Assembly: GCF_020523605.1 (NCBI RefSeq)
Contig: NZ_JAJAQI010000002.1
Span: forward strand, 186,001 to 250,000
Length of the DNA stretch: 64,000 bases
Reading direction: 5' to 3'
DNA from: Roseicella aerolata
GTDB taxonomy: Bacteria; Pseudomonadota; Alphaproteobacteria; Acetobacterales; Acetobacteraceae
Shown one piece after another: positions 47,230-56,380 of the stretch (the stretch's first letter is position 1; each line of letters opens with the position of its first letter). Under the pieces are notes generated by a model. That model saw nothing but the letters and a program-made list of their open reading frames with translations, had not been told where the DNA came from and did no database searches. The position numbers and the translations under genes are program-made.

Positions 47230-48792
47230 CTAGCCGCACCCATTCACCGACGAGGCCGGGCGGATGCGTCCATAGATACGGATGCCTTCGAATGAGGACA
47301 TGAGTCGATAGGCGTCCCAGTCCTGCGCGAAACCTGCATCGAATCCCTGCAATGTGCTCAGGTAATCCATCCTGTCGCGCGTATCCACTGCGACGATATC
47401 GGGGCAAACCGCGGTAAAATCCTCAATGAACCAGCGGACCACCGGTCGAGAGACATTCTTCGCTGATTCATCGTCCGGTGAATGGGAATGGGCTTTGTAA
47501 AGTGCCCAGGTACTGGGAAAGCGCGATGCCCAGACCACCCCCGTCTGATTAACGATCGGAAAGCCGAGTTCCAGGCTGCTGCTGAAAGCAAGATAGCTTC
47601 GCGCATTGCTGGACCGCAGCACCTCCACGAGATGTGCTTGTATGCGCTGCGCAGGCGTCGCGGCGACCCCTTGGGCCATCAGCTTCAGTTGGAAGGCACC
47701 GGGCGCAGCCAGCCCAAGGAACGCGATTGCCGCGACGAAGCATAGGACAAGGCGGCCTGCCGAGAAGCGTGAAAGCGAGGGATCACGCAGCAGCGCTGCA
47801 ACCAGGCTCAACAGAACGAGCAGGACCGCCACGACGGCCGGAATGCGCTGATAATACCAGTACCCTTTGCCCTGCAGCAGGTAAGCGATCGTCGCGCCGA
47901 TCGCGAAGACCAGGAGGATCCTGGTTGCTCCACCGTCCGGCAGGGGACGAGGCGCAATCCACCACAGCAGAGCGGCCGCAGCGAGCGCCATCGGGAGGCG
48001 GCGGCTGGCTGTCAGTATCTCATGCCAGGCCCTGTCCCCGGAATTGTACAGGTCAAGGGCCAAGGGGATCACTTCCGTCAAGTACTCGGGATGCAGCATC
48101 GCGACGGCCGCGACATAGAGCAGGCCGGTCGTGCAGGCGCCCAGCACCGCCTCGCGCAGAAACCGCGCGCCGCCTGCTACCGCGACCCATTCCACCAGGA
48201 CGAAAGGCAGCACGTACCAAGGCTTCATGGCGCAACAGAAGCCGACAAGAACCCCCGCGAGGAACGCGGTTGTCCGGAATGCCGCCTTCCGCTGCCCTTT
48301 CTCGGCACGCTCCCCCACGCGAAGTGCCAGATACGGCAGCGCCGCAGCGGCGATCAGGTGCTCCCGCTGCCAGAACTCCACCCCCGGAGCGAGAAGGAGA
48401 ACGGCGGAGACAATCGCGAATGTCAGGCTGCGATCGTAGCGCCTGTCACGAAGCTGCAGGATACCTGCCGCCCACCAGACACATCCGAGCAGGAGCGTGG
48501 CGAAGAAAAGCGGCGCAGTGAGCAATGATGGCACGTTCAGGATACGCGCGATGGCGGCCGGCAGGACAGAAAGCCAGATGATCAGTGGCGGGTTGATCTC
48601 GATCAGGGCCACATAGGGACGGCGGCCGTCGAGCCATTGCTCAGCCACATAGAGCAGCCACGCGACATCATCCTTGAGCAAAAACGACGCTGCAATCGCC
48701 ATCGCAAGAACTGTGACGCATGCAGCGCTGACATGCCCCAGAACCGATGCGGGCCGGAGGTTTGCCACCGAGCCGGGCAGTGAGAGCGACAT
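47230..48792 (-). CDS. GT-C type membrane glycosyltransferase-like protein
   Basis: 520 residues with about ten predicted helices and a hydrophilic C-terminal domain of roughly 110 residues. The N-terminal LLKDDVAWLLYVAEQWLDGR carries the DDxxW-like acidic motif of lipid-sugar-dependent (GT39/GT-C) transferases, with IEINPPLIIWLSVLP next to it. It would transfer a sugar from a polyprenyl carrier on the periplasmic side, perhaps to a surface polysaccharide or protein. The acceptor is unknown. Base and codon use are less GC-biased than in neighbours, consistent with transfer. The ATG at 48792 has AGGGGAAAG upstream. A second ATG lies 42 bases further upstream. Confidence 0.75.
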   Translation of the reverse strand: MSLSLPGSVANLRPASVLGHVSAACVTVLAMAIAASFLLKDDVAWLLYVAEQWLDGRRPYVALIEINPPLIIWLSVLPAAIARILNVPSLLTAPLFFATLLLGCVWWAAGILQLRDRRYDRSLTFAIVSAVLLLAPGVEFWQREHLIAAAALPYLALRVGERAEKGQRKAAFRTTAFLAGVLVGFCCAMKPWYVLPFVLVEWVAVAGGARFLREAVLGACTTGLLYVAAVAMLHPEYLTEVIPLALDLYNSGDRAWHEILTASRRLPMALAAAALLWWIAPRPLPDGGATRILLVFAIGATIAYLLQGKGYWYYQRIPAVVAVLLVLLSLVAALLRDPSLSRFSAGRLVLCFVAAIAFLGLAAPGAFQLKLMAQGVAATPAQRIQAHLVEVLRSSNARSYLAFSSSLELGFPIVNQTGVVWASRFPSTWALYKAHSHSPDDESAKNVSRPVVRWFIEDFTAVCPDIVAVDTRDRMDYLSTLQGFDAGFAQDWDAYRLMSSFEGIRIYGRIRPASSVNGCG

Positions 48793-49328
48793 GCTGCGCT
48801 TTCCCCTCGGCAACCGGACCTGGTCCGGTTGCATCAACAGACGACAGATTGCGCGAGGGTAAATGTTACATGTACTGCACGTAACGACACGGAAAGGAGA
48901 ACGCGCATCACTTTTCCGGCCGCGGCCGGGCGATGCTGGCCCGCGGGAGCCTGCAACGCAGCCACGAACTCCCCTCATGGGTTGGCCCGTCGCCCATACC
49001 GGCCTGACGGCCTTGCATGAGCATCGACGGTCATCGGCACACCTGCAGGGATAATGCCTTACAGCAGGCGCGAGACGAACTCGCGGGCGGAATTCTGCCC
49101 TGCCACTCTCGAGACAGGCCCCATTACTACCCGGGCACTTCAAGGCACATCCCGAACTTCATGTCTGCTCGGTGACTGATCCGGCGAGAGGCGGTGATGG
49201 CAGAAGAACAGACGTGGCCGTACCCCGGTGGTGGCGTAGGGGGCCGCCCGTAGCGGGGTGGCCCTCACGGTGATCCCTGGGCGGGTTGGGTTGACGAGAC
49301 CAGCAACTCGAACCTCGGAACGACCGCG
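48793..49328. other. 536-base intergenic region inside the island
   Basis: No confident gene. The left part holds the promoter-side palindrome of the glycosyltransferase. The right part may include a remnant of the insertion sequence's end. Confidence 0.4.
48865..48885. promoter_or_regulatory. operator-like palindrome upstream of the glycosyltransferase gene
   Basis: GTTACATG - TACTG - CACGTAAC, inverted repeat matching at 7 of 8 positions, about 73 bases before the ATG in a locally A/T-rich stretch. It may bind a dimeric regulator. Confidence 0.45.
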
Positions 49329-49959
49329 ATGACCGACGACAGGATGCCCTTCGTGAGCTCCTGGAGAAGGGCTCCGACGCAACCTTCCTCCGCGAGATGA
49401 TGGCTCTGCCGCGCAGCGGCTGCTGGAACTGGAGGCGGAGGGGCTGTGCGGCGCCGCGCACAGCGAACGCAGCCACGAGCGGGTGCGCAACTTCCTCGTC
49501 CGGCTCGTCGAGGGCGACTGGCCCTATCTCTGGCTCGACGCCACCTCTGTGAAGGTGCGCGAGGCGGGCCGCATCATCCCTGTCACCGTCCCCATCGCGG
49601 TCAGTGTCAATGCCGACGGACGGCGCGAGGTCCTCAGCATGGCCATCGGCCCCTCCGAGGCGGCGGCGTTCTGGCGAGACTTCCTACGCGCCTTGGCGCG
49701 CCGCGGCCTGCCTTGGCGTCGCACTGGTCATCTCCGATGCACATGAGGGTCTGACGGCCGCCTGGCTGAGGTGCTGCGGGCGAAACGGCAGCGGTGCCGC
49801 GTGCATTGCGCCCACTCCCCCCTGGTCCATGCCGGGAAGGGCCAGCGCCGCATCGCCTCGGCCAGCCTCTGGACCGCCGACGCCCAGGACGCCGCGGCGG
49901 CCCACACGCCCAAGGTAAAGGGAAAGCCCGAGACCTATTCTCGCTGCAACAGGGTTTGA
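49329..49959 (+). pseudogene. IS256-family transposase remnant (deleted and frameshifted)
   Basis: Fragments of a mutator-type transposase in three phases: LRELLEKGSDATFLREM, LELEAEGLCGAAHSERS, GDWPYLWLDATSVKVREAG with GRREVLSMAIGPSEAAAFW, GVALVISDAHEGLTAAW, and RAKRQRCRVHCAHSPLVHAG. Roughly 100 residues are missing between the ERS block and the RVRNF block, and at least three frameshifts follow. WLDAT and ISDAHEG contain the first two catalytic aspartates. The element is inactive. Confidence 0.85.
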
Positions 49960-50230
49960 TGCGCGCCGGTATGATCCCTCATCGCGCCGGTTCCGCACAG
50001 GTGTCGCTGATGCATGCCGAGTGGCGCTGACGACCATCCCTGGGGCGCAATCCTATGCAGGTGGCGGGAACAGTCGGGGAGTAGCCGTCCCGAAGCGACG
50101 ATAGCGCTGCACAGGGGATGGTCGCCGTGCCGGGGTTGCCATCCACCACTTGAGCACCGGCGATTCGTGCCCCGCATGCCAGGAGGCACCCCGCCCCAGC
50201 AGGCCGATCCGCGCCAGATGCTTGGATAAC

Positions 50231-50305
50231 TGGAGCGGGCGATGGGAATCGAACCCACGACATTCAGCTTGGGAAGCTGACGTTCTACCTCTGAACTACG
50301 CCCGC
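50231..50305 (-). tRNA. tRNA-Gly(CCC)
   Basis: 75 bases including an encoded CCA. Acceptor GCGGGCG / CGCCCGC with discriminator T, D-arm GTTC-AGAGGTA-GAAC, anticodon stem TCAGC / GCTGA with loop TTCCCAA (anticodon CCC), and T-arm GTGGG-TTCGATT-CCCAT. All stems pair. It decodes GGG and is the likely integration site of the island to its left. Confidence 0.95.
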
Positions 50306-50390
50306 AGCCGTGACCCGCTTATAGGCGCTCCCGCCCCCTCCAGGCAAGGTGGCGGTTGACGCTCGGTCACCCCCTCCCTAGCCTTCACTG

Positions 50391-51491
50391 GTGTCACTTT
50401 TTGACCCGAGCCGCCCGATGATGACCTCGCCGAAAGCGCTTGCCGGCGCTGCCGGGGCCTCCTTCGCCGGCCTCGATAGCCGGAGCGCGACCATCCTGCG
50501 GGAATTGGTCGAACTCTATGTCCTGACCGGTGAGCCGGTGGGCTCCCGCACCCTCTCGCGCCGCCTTCCCCTGGGCCTCTCTCCCGCCTCCATCCGGAAT
50601 GTGATGGCGGATCTGGAGGAAGCCGGCTTCCTCTACGCCCCGCATACCTCGGCCGGCCGCCTGCCGACCGATCGCGGCCTCCGCCTCTTCGTTGATGGGC
50701 TGCTGGAATTCGGCGACCTCGGCGAGAAGGAGCGCGAGGCGATCGCCGCCCGCTGCGCTGCCTCCGGCCGCTCCCTGCAGGAGACGCTGGCGGAGGCCGG
50801 GCAGATGCTCTCCGGCCTCGCCGGCGCCGCCGGCCTGGTGGTCGCGCCGAAGAGCGAGGGGCGCGTCCGCCACATGGAATTCGTGGCCCTCGGCCCCGGT
50901 CGCGCCCTGGTGGTGCTGGTGACCGATGACGGCCAGGTGGAGAACCGCGTCATCGAGGTGCCGGCCGGCCTGCCGCCCTCCGCCCTCGTCCAGGCCAGCA
51001 ATTACCTGAATGCCCGCCTCGCCGGCCGCAGCCTGGAAGACGCGCGCGCCAAGGTGAGCGAGGAGATCACCGCCAACCGCACCGCCCTCGACGCCCTGAC
51101 CAACCAGGTGGTGGAGGCGGGCATCGCCACCTGGGCGGGCGGCGGCGCCGGCAGCCTGATCGTCCGCGGCCAGGCCCGGCTGCTGGAGAACCTGGACCAG
51201 CTCGCCCGTGTGCAGGAGATCCAGGCGCTGTTCGAGCGGCTGGAGGCGCAGGAGACGGTGCTGCGCCTGCTCGAACTCGCCCAGCGCGGCGAGGGCGTGC
51301 AGATCTTCATCGGCGCCGAGAGCGGGCTGTTCGATACCGCGGGCCTTTCCATGGTGGTCGCCCCCTTCCGCAACGGGCAGGAGCGGATCGTGGGCGCCAT
51401 CGGCGTGATCGGGCCGACGCGGATCAACTACGGCCGGGTGATCCCGGTGGTGGACTACACAGCACGGGTGATCGGGCGGCTGCTCGGATAG
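50391..51491 (+). CDS. hrcA: heat-inducible transcription repressor HrcA
   Basis: 366 residues. An N-terminal winged helix (about 30-95: SATILRELVELYVLTGEPVG, LSPASIRNVMADLEEAGFLY, HTSAGRLPTDRGLRLFVD) binds the CIRCE operator before groESL/dnaK-type genes. The middle GAF-like region and the C-terminal VVAPFRNGQERIVGAIGVIG and PTRINYGRVIPVVDYTA are canonical. GTG at 50391 is the most upstream start. ATG at 50418 or 50421 is possible. A TTGACG box at 50356 would place transcription start close to the GTG, so the message may be nearly leaderless. The usual neighbour grpE is not downstream. Confidence 0.95.
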   Translation: MSLFDPSRPMMTSPKALAGAAGASFAGLDSRSATILRELVELYVLTGEPVGSRTLSRRLPLGLSPASIRNVMADLEEAGFLYAPHTSAGRLPTDRGLRLFVDGLLEFGDLGEKEREAIAARCAASGRSLQETLAEAGQMLSGLAGAAGLVVAPKSEGRVRHMEFVALGPGRALVVLVTDDGQVENRVIEVPAGLPPSALVQASNYLNARLAGRSLEDARAKVSEEITANRTALDALTNQVVEAGIATWAGGGAGSLIVRGQARLLENLDQLARVQEIQALFERLEAQETVLRLLELAQRGEGVQIFIGAESGLFDTAGLSMVVAPFRNGQERIVGAIGVIGPTRINYGRVIPVVDYTARVIGRLLG

Positions 51492-51936
51492 CGGGCGCCC
51501 CCTCGGGCCACCCTCCGTGGATGGGCTGATCGCTCGCGCGCAGCCAGTGGCCCATGCATCGGCGCGGCAGAGCGTCAGCAGCGCAACAGGCGGGTCACGG
51601 CAAGCCTGACAGCGCCAGCCACCGGGCGTGCAGTCCTGCGCTGACTTCACGTCGTCGCCCGGGGCCTTCCCCACCGCGCCTCAACCTCGCCGGCGTGGCT
51701 CCGCCCCGCGGGAACGCCGGCCGCCCCCAGGCTTTTCCCGTTTCGGTTTGCACGACAGCGGGGAGAGGGGGCCGTGCCTGCAGGTCCAGTCGGGTGCGCC
51801 ACGGCATCCCCCTCGGCCAGGGCGGCGGCCAAGCCGGACCACCCTGCCTTGTCGGGCAAGGAATGGGCAACCGAGGGGTGAAAAACCACACCGGGCGCCG
51901 CACGCCCCCTTCTCCGGACCGCCCCCTTCACCAAGG
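51492..51936. other. 445-base intergenic region, no gene seen
   Basis: Only overlapping short frames. It likely contains the glycoside hydrolase promoter. No clear terminator for hrcA apart from ordinary G/C palindromes. Confidence 0.4.
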
Positions 51937-53112
51937 ATGGATTGCCGCGTGACCTTCCGACCCAGCCTGTTCCGCAGCTTCTTCCTCGGCGGCTTCGAAT
52001 GCTCGACGCATGTCCGCAAGGATGGCCGCCGGCTCGACCTGATCGCCTCGACGCATCATGACCTGCGGGCCGAGGAGGATTACCGCCAGGTCGCCGAGCA
52101 CGGGATCCGCGCAGTCCGCGACGGCGTACGCTGGCACCTGGTGCAGGCCGCCGGCCCCGGGCAGCATGACTGGACCCCGGTCCTGCCCCTGCTGCGGGCC
52201 GCCGCGCGCACCGGGACCCAGGTGGTCTGGGACCTCTGCCATTATGGCTGGCCGGACTGGCTGGACTTCTTCTCCCCCGATTTCCCGAAGCATTTCGCCG
52301 ACTACGCCGCCGCCTTCGCCAGGCTGTGCAAGGCCGAGACCGGCGAGGCGCCGACCCTCTGTCCGCTGAATGAGATCTCCTTCCTCGCCTGGGCCGGCGG
52401 GGAGACCGGCCATTTCAACCCCTGCACCAATGGCCGCGGGCCGGAGGTGAAGCGCCAGGCGGTTGCCGCGACGCTGGCCGGCATCCGCGCCATGCGGCAG
52501 GCGGTTCCCGGCACGCGGGCCTTTGCCGTCGAGCCGCTGATCAACACGGTCCCCCGCCCGGGCGTGGATGCCGATATCGAGCCGGCCGAGCGCCGCAATG
52601 CCGGCATGTGGGAAGCCTGGGACATGCTGCTCGGCCGGCAGGACCCGGAGCTCGGCGGCTCGGAGGAGGTGCTCGACGCCATCGGGGTGAATTTCTACTG
52701 GAACAACCAGTGGTGGCTGCATGAGGGGCACGACGCCGCCCCGCTCTCCGTCTTCGACGAGCGCTGGGTGCCGCTGCGCGACCTGCTGGCGCGGGTGCAC
52801 GGCCGCTACCGCCGCCCGGTCTTCGTCGCGGAGACCAGCATCGAGGACCATCGCCGTGCCCTCTGGCTGCGCTACGTGGCGGATGAGGTGATCGGCGCCA
52901 TCCAGGCCGGCACGCCGGTGGAGGGCATCTGTCTCTACCCCGTGCTCAGCCATCCCGGCTGGGACGACGACCGCTACTGCCCGAACGGGCTGCTGGAGAT
53001 GGAGGTGCGGCAGGGCCGCCGCGTGGTGCACGCGCCGCTGGCGCAGGAGTTGCGCCGCCAGCAGGCGACCTTCGCGGCGCTCTTCGCCGAGGGAGCCGAG
53101 GCGGCGGCCTGA
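51937..53112 (+). CDS. glycoside hydrolase, clan A / GH1-like
   Basis: 391 residues without a signal peptide, so cytoplasmic. TIM-barrel retaining-hydrolase features: early FFLGGFECSTHV, VVWDLCHYGWPDWLDFF, the acid/base glutamate in LCPLNEISFLAW (Glu146) and the nucleophile glutamate in RPVFVAETSIED (Glu299). Its strand order resembles beta-glucosidase/GH1 and related families, but the exact family and sugar are uncertain. The start may be ATG 51937, or GTG 51949 with a better-placed AAGGA. The next gene is an enolase-superfamily protein on the same strand, after a double-hairpin element. Confidence 0.75.
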   Translation: MDCRVTFRPSLFRSFFLGGFECSTHVRKDGRRLDLIASTHHDLRAEEDYRQVAEHGIRAVRDGVRWHLVQAAGPGQHDWTPVLPLLRAAARTGTQVVWDLCHYGWPDWLDFFSPDFPKHFADYAAAFARLCKAETGEAPTLCPLNEISFLAWAGGETGHFNPCTNGRGPEVKRQAVAATLAGIRAMRQAVPGTRAFAVEPLINTVPRPGVDADIEPAERRNAGMWEAWDMLLGRQDPELGGSEEVLDAIGVNFYWNNQWWLHEGHDAAPLSVFDERWVPLRDLLARVHGRYRRPVFVAETSIEDHRRALWLRYVADEVIGAIQAGTPVEGICLYPVLSHPGWDDDRYCPNGLLEMEVRQGRRVVHAPLAQELRRQQATFAALFAEGAEAAA

Positions 53113-53115
53113 CGA

Positions 53116-53181
53116 CCGGGGAGGGCCCTGCCCTCCCCGGACCCCACCCGCCAGGCCGGAACCCGGCCTGGACCGGTATGG
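53116..53181. repeat. bipartite double-hairpin element, copy 2
   Basis: First hairpin 53116-53140: perfect 11-bp stem CCGGGGAGGGC / GCCCTCCCCGG with a CCT loop. Second hairpin 53151-53171: perfect 9-bp stem CCAGGCCGG / CCGGCCTGG with an AAC loop, followed by ACCGG. Same design, spacing and AAC loop as copy 1 after pcaF. Confidence 0.65.
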
Positions 53182-53231
53182 GTCTGGGCACGCATGATCG
53201 TGGTACACCCCCGGCAAACGGGGGATCGCCC

Positions 53232-54638
53232 ATGCGCTTCACCATCGTCGCCGCCGAACGCCGCGAATGGCCCTTCACCCTGCGGCTGCCCTTCCGCTTC
53301 GGCGCGGTCACCATCACCCAGGGCCGGCAGGCGGTGCTGCGGGTCCGCATCCGGGATGAAGGCGGGCGGGAGGGCTGGGGCGTGGCCGCCGAGACGCTGG
53401 CGGCCAAGTGGTTCGACAAGGCCCCGGGCCTGACCGACGCGCAGAACGAGGCCCAGCTTCGCCGCGCCCTGGAACTGGCCTGCGAGGCTTCCCTCGTCGC
53501 CGGCCACAACACCGCCTTCGGGCATTTCGCCGACAGCTATGCCGGCCACCTCGCCGCCTGCGCGCGCGAGGGGCTGAACCCGCTCATCGCCAGCTATGGC
53601 CGCGCGCTGGTGGATAGCGCCGCGCTGGATGCGCTGCTGAAGCTCAACGGCCTTTCGTTCTTCGCCGGCATGCGCGCCAATCTCGGCGGCCTCGCGCCAC
53701 ATACCGTGGCGCCGGACCTCGCGGGCTTCGATCTCGCCGCGATGCTCGCAGCGCTGCGGCCCGCGCGCCGCATCCATGCCCGCCACACGGTCGGGCTGGT
53801 CGATCCGATCACCGCCGCGGACCAGGCGGACCGCGTCGGGGATGGCCTGCCGGAGACGCTGGAGGAGGTGGCCGCCACCTATGGCCATCGGTACTGGAAG
53901 CTGAAGGTCTCGGGCGATATCGCGGCGGATCTCGACCGGCTCTGCCGCATCGCTGCGGTGCTGGACCGGCTGCACGGCTACCACGCGACGCTCGACGGCA
54001 ACGAGCAATATGCGGATGCCGAGGGCGCGGCCGCGCTCTGGCGCGCGATCGAGGCGGAGCCGCGCCTCGCCCGCCTTGCCGCCTCCATCCTCTATGTCGA
54101 GCAGCCGGTGCGCCGGGCGCGTGCGCTGGAGGCGGGCATCGCGGCGCTCGCCGCGGCGCGCCCCGTCATCATCGACGAGAGCGACGGCCCGCTCGACGCC
54201 TTCGTGCAGGCCCGCGCGCTCGGCTACGCCGGCGTCTCGAGCAAATCCTGCAAGGGTATCTGGCGCAGCCTGATCAACCTGGCGCGCTGCCGCGCCTGGA
54301 ATGCGGCGGGGGAGCGCTTCTTCCTCTCGGGCGAGGACCTGACGACGCTGCCGGGGGTTTGCCTGCAGCAGGATCTGGCGCTGGCCGCGCTGCTCGGCCT
54401 CGCTCATGTCGAGCGCAACGGCCACCACTTCGTCGCGGGCTTCGCCGGACGGCCGAAGACGGAGGCGGTGCGCTTTCTCGAGGCGCATCCGGATCTCTAT
54501 GCCGACACCCCGCGCGGGCCAAGGCTGCGGATCCGGGAGGGGGTGCTGGAACTCGGCTCCCTCGACGTGCCGGGGCTGGGTGCGACGGAGGAGCCGGACT
54601 ACGCCGCCATGGCGGAGATGCCCGGTTCGGGCTGGTGA
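53232..54638 (+). CDS. enolase-superfamily (mandelate racemase/muconate lactonizing-like) protein
   Basis: 468 residues, longer than most family members. The barrel active-site series is recognisable: YWKLKVSGD (Lys223, Lys225), TLDGNEQY (Asp255, Asn257), LYVEQPV (Glu290), IIDESDGP (Asp315, Glu316) and SSKSCKG (Lys338, Lys341). These metal and acid/base residues abstract a proton alpha to a carboxylate, so it is a dehydratase, epimerase or lactonizing enzyme on an unknown acid. The start MRFTIVAAERREW follows GGGGGATCGCCC with weak spacing. The gene lies after the glycoside hydrolase and convergent to opgH. Confidence 0.8.
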   Translation: MRFTIVAAERREWPFTLRLPFRFGAVTITQGRQAVLRVRIRDEGGREGWGVAAETLAAKWFDKAPGLTDAQNEAQLRRALELACEASLVAGHNTAFGHFADSYAGHLAACAREGLNPLIASYGRALVDSAALDALLKLNGLSFFAGMRANLGGLAPHTVAPDLAGFDLAAMLAALRPARRIHARHTVGLVDPITAADQADRVGDGLPETLEEVAATYGHRYWKLKVSGDIAADLDRLCRIAAVLDRLHGYHATLDGNEQYADAEGAAALWRAIEAEPRLARLAASILYVEQPVRRARALEAGIAALAAARPVIIDESDGPLDAFVQARALGYAGVSSKSCKGIWRSLINLARCRAWNAAGERFFLSGEDLTTLPGVCLQQDLALAALLGLAHVERNGHHFVAGFAGRPKTEAVRFLEAHPDLYADTPRGPRLRIREGVLELGSLDVPGLGATEEPDYAAMAEMPGSGW

Positions 54639-54700
54639 TGGCCTGCGGCAGGTGCATCCCGCCGCGAGGCCCGGCCCCTGGCGGCGCGGCGAAGCGGCCC

Positions 54701-56380
54701 TCAGGCCGCGGCCAGTTCCTCCGGCGTCGCGGCCAGCCGGGTGTCGCGCAGCAGCGCCGAGACGCGCGGCGAGGCGGTGAGCACGCAGAAGGGCACCGCC
54801 AGCAGCAGCCCGCCTGCCCAGGGCAGGGCCCAGGCCAGAGCCTCCGGTGCCGCCGCCCAGAGCAGGCCGAAGACCAGCAGGCCGAACAGCGTATGCGGCC
54901 AGAGCAGCCGCGCCGCATCGCCCCAGGCGACGCCGCGATCCGCCCGGTTCTGCGGCGCCCATGCCGCACGGCGCCCGCCGAAGGGTAGCGCCAGCAGGAA
55001 GACCGCCTTGTTGAACACGCTGATCGGGTCGAGCAGCGTGGTGAAGCCGATCTCGGCCAGCGCACCCCGCAGGAAGGCGGCGCGCCCGCCGTAGCGCGTG
55101 GCCAGCTGCGGCCTGAGCAGCACCTCGGCATAGCCCGAGAGCTTCGGCGCATGCAGCATCGCCCAGGTCGCCAGCATCAGCGCCAGCAGCCAGCCCGAAG
55201 GCGTCCCCGCCGCCCCGCCGGTCGCGGCATTCAGCGCGCCGGACAGCAACACGCCCACCCAGAGCGGCGCGCCGAGGAAGAGCAGGATCGCCTGCACCAG
55301 CTGCCAGCGCCCCATCCAGGTCTGGCCGGGCAGCCGGAGAAGGTCCCAGTACTGCATGTTGCCCGCCGCCCAGCGCAGGTCGCGCGCCATGAATTCGGGC
55401 AGCGCCGGCGGGTTGCCCTCCATCGAGCCTTCCTCGACCGGTAGGCAGCAGACCTTCCAGCCCGCGGCATGCAGCCGGACGGCCTCCACCTGGTCATGGC
55501 TGAGGATGGGCCGGCCGTCCGGCAGCGCCTCCAGCCGGCAATGGCGGCGGAAGGGCTCGATGCGGAGGACGGCGTTGTGGCCCCAGTACGGCCCCTCCGG
55601 CCCCTGCCACCAGGCCTGGCCGGTCGCCCAGGCGCGCATGCCGGCGCGCATGCCGAACTGGAACAGGCGCGGGAAGGCCGCCGTCGCCGGCCGGCCGACG
55701 ATGAGTTGCTGCAGGATGGCGATCTGCGGGTCCGCTTCCATGCAGGCCACCAGGCGCAGCACGGCCGGCGCCGTCATCTCGCTGTCCGCGTCCAGGCAGA
55801 GCATCAGCTGCGCCTGGCCGACATGGCGGTCGAGGAATTCCATGACATTGCCGGCCTTGAAGCCGGTGTTCTCGGCACGCCGGCGATAGCCCACCGGAAT
55901 GCCGGCGGCGCGACGGGCGCGGAACTCCTCGATTGCCAGCGCCTCCATGGCGGCCAGGGCAGGGTCCTGGGTATCGGAGAGGAACCAGAGGGTGAAGCGG
56001 TCCGCCGCCCCGGCCGCCGCCAGCCCCTCCAGCAGCCGCCCCAGCGGCGGCAGCACCTGCGCCATGTCCTCATTGCGGATGCAGACCGCGATGGCGGTGC
56101 ATGCGGCGGGCGCGCCGGGCCGGGCGTGGCGCAGCGCCGGCAGCACGGCGGCCGGCGGGCTCGGCGCCCGCAGCAGGATGCCGAGGCCGACCAGCGCATT
56201 GGCGGCGCAGAGCGCGGTCCAGGGCGCGGTGCCGGCGAAGCAGAGGAAGAGCAGCACCTCCCACACCGTCCAGCCGTCGGGCGCCAGCACCCGCGCCGCC
56301 AGCCAGAGCAGCAGCGTGGTGAGGCCAAGGCCGAGCAGGGCGAAGAGCAGGCGGCGAAGCGCGAGGGGCAGGTCGGGCAC
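54701..56380 (-). CDS. opgH: periplasmic glucan glucosyltransferase OpgH (MdoH)
   Basis: 559 residues, near the size of short alphaproteobacterial OpgH proteins rather than the long E. coli form. Helices flank a GT2 catalytic domain with IAVCIRNEDM, CLDADSEM (metal-binding DxD), GHNAVLRIEPF, LSHDQVEAVRL and the product-binding ARDLRWAAGNMQY (RxxRW). It polymerises UDP-glucose into osmoregulated periplasmic glucan across the inner membrane. The start is a GTG (VPDLPLALRRLLF); another GTG lies 26 codons upstream. The partner opgG is not in the window. It is divergent from a TctC gene. Confidence 0.88.
   Translation of the reverse strand: MPDLPLALRRLLFALLGLGLTTLLLWLAARVLAPDGWTVWEVLLFLCFAGTAPWTALCAANALVGLGILLRAPSPPAAVLPALRHARPGAPAACTAIAVCIRNEDMAQVLPPLGRLLEGLAAAGAADRFTLWFLSDTQDPALAAMEALAIEEFRARRAAGIPVGYRRRAENTGFKAGNVMEFLDRHVGQAQLMLCLDADSEMTAPAVLRLVACMEADPQIAILQQLIVGRPATAAFPRLFQFGMRAGMRAWATGQAWWQGPEGPYWGHNAVLRIEPFRRHCRLEALPDGRPILSHDQVEAVRLHAAGWKVCCLPVEEGSMEGNPPALPEFMARDLRWAAGNMQYWDLLRLPGQTWMGRWQLVQAILLFLGAPLWVGVLLSGALNAATGGAAGTPSGWLLALMLATWAMLHAPKLSGYAEVLLRPQLATRYGGRAAFLRGALAEIGFTTLLDPISVFNKAVFLLALPFGGRRAAWAPQNRADRGVAWGDAARLLWPHTLFGLLVFGLLWAAAPEALAWALPWAGGLLLAVPFCVLTASPRVSALLRDTRLAATPEELAAA

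Larger units (their letters stand above)
47168..50305. mobile_element. tRNA-Gly-flanked decayed genomic island
   Basis: The right end is an intact tRNA-Gly(CCC) whose 3' end points left. The left end is a 42-base copy of a tRNA-Gly 3' end in the same orientation (38 of 42 identical). That is the layout left by an integrase recombining at a tRNA 3' end. Inside are a membrane glycosyltransferase gene of visibly lower GC, non-coding DNA and a broken IS256-type transposase. No integrase gene remains, so the element is inferred. Confidence 0.6.

Noticed and set aside
47168-47240. A second complete tRNA-Gly gene
   Set aside because: Only the 3' half is present. No D-arm or matching 5' acceptor strand can be found upstream on the minus strand.
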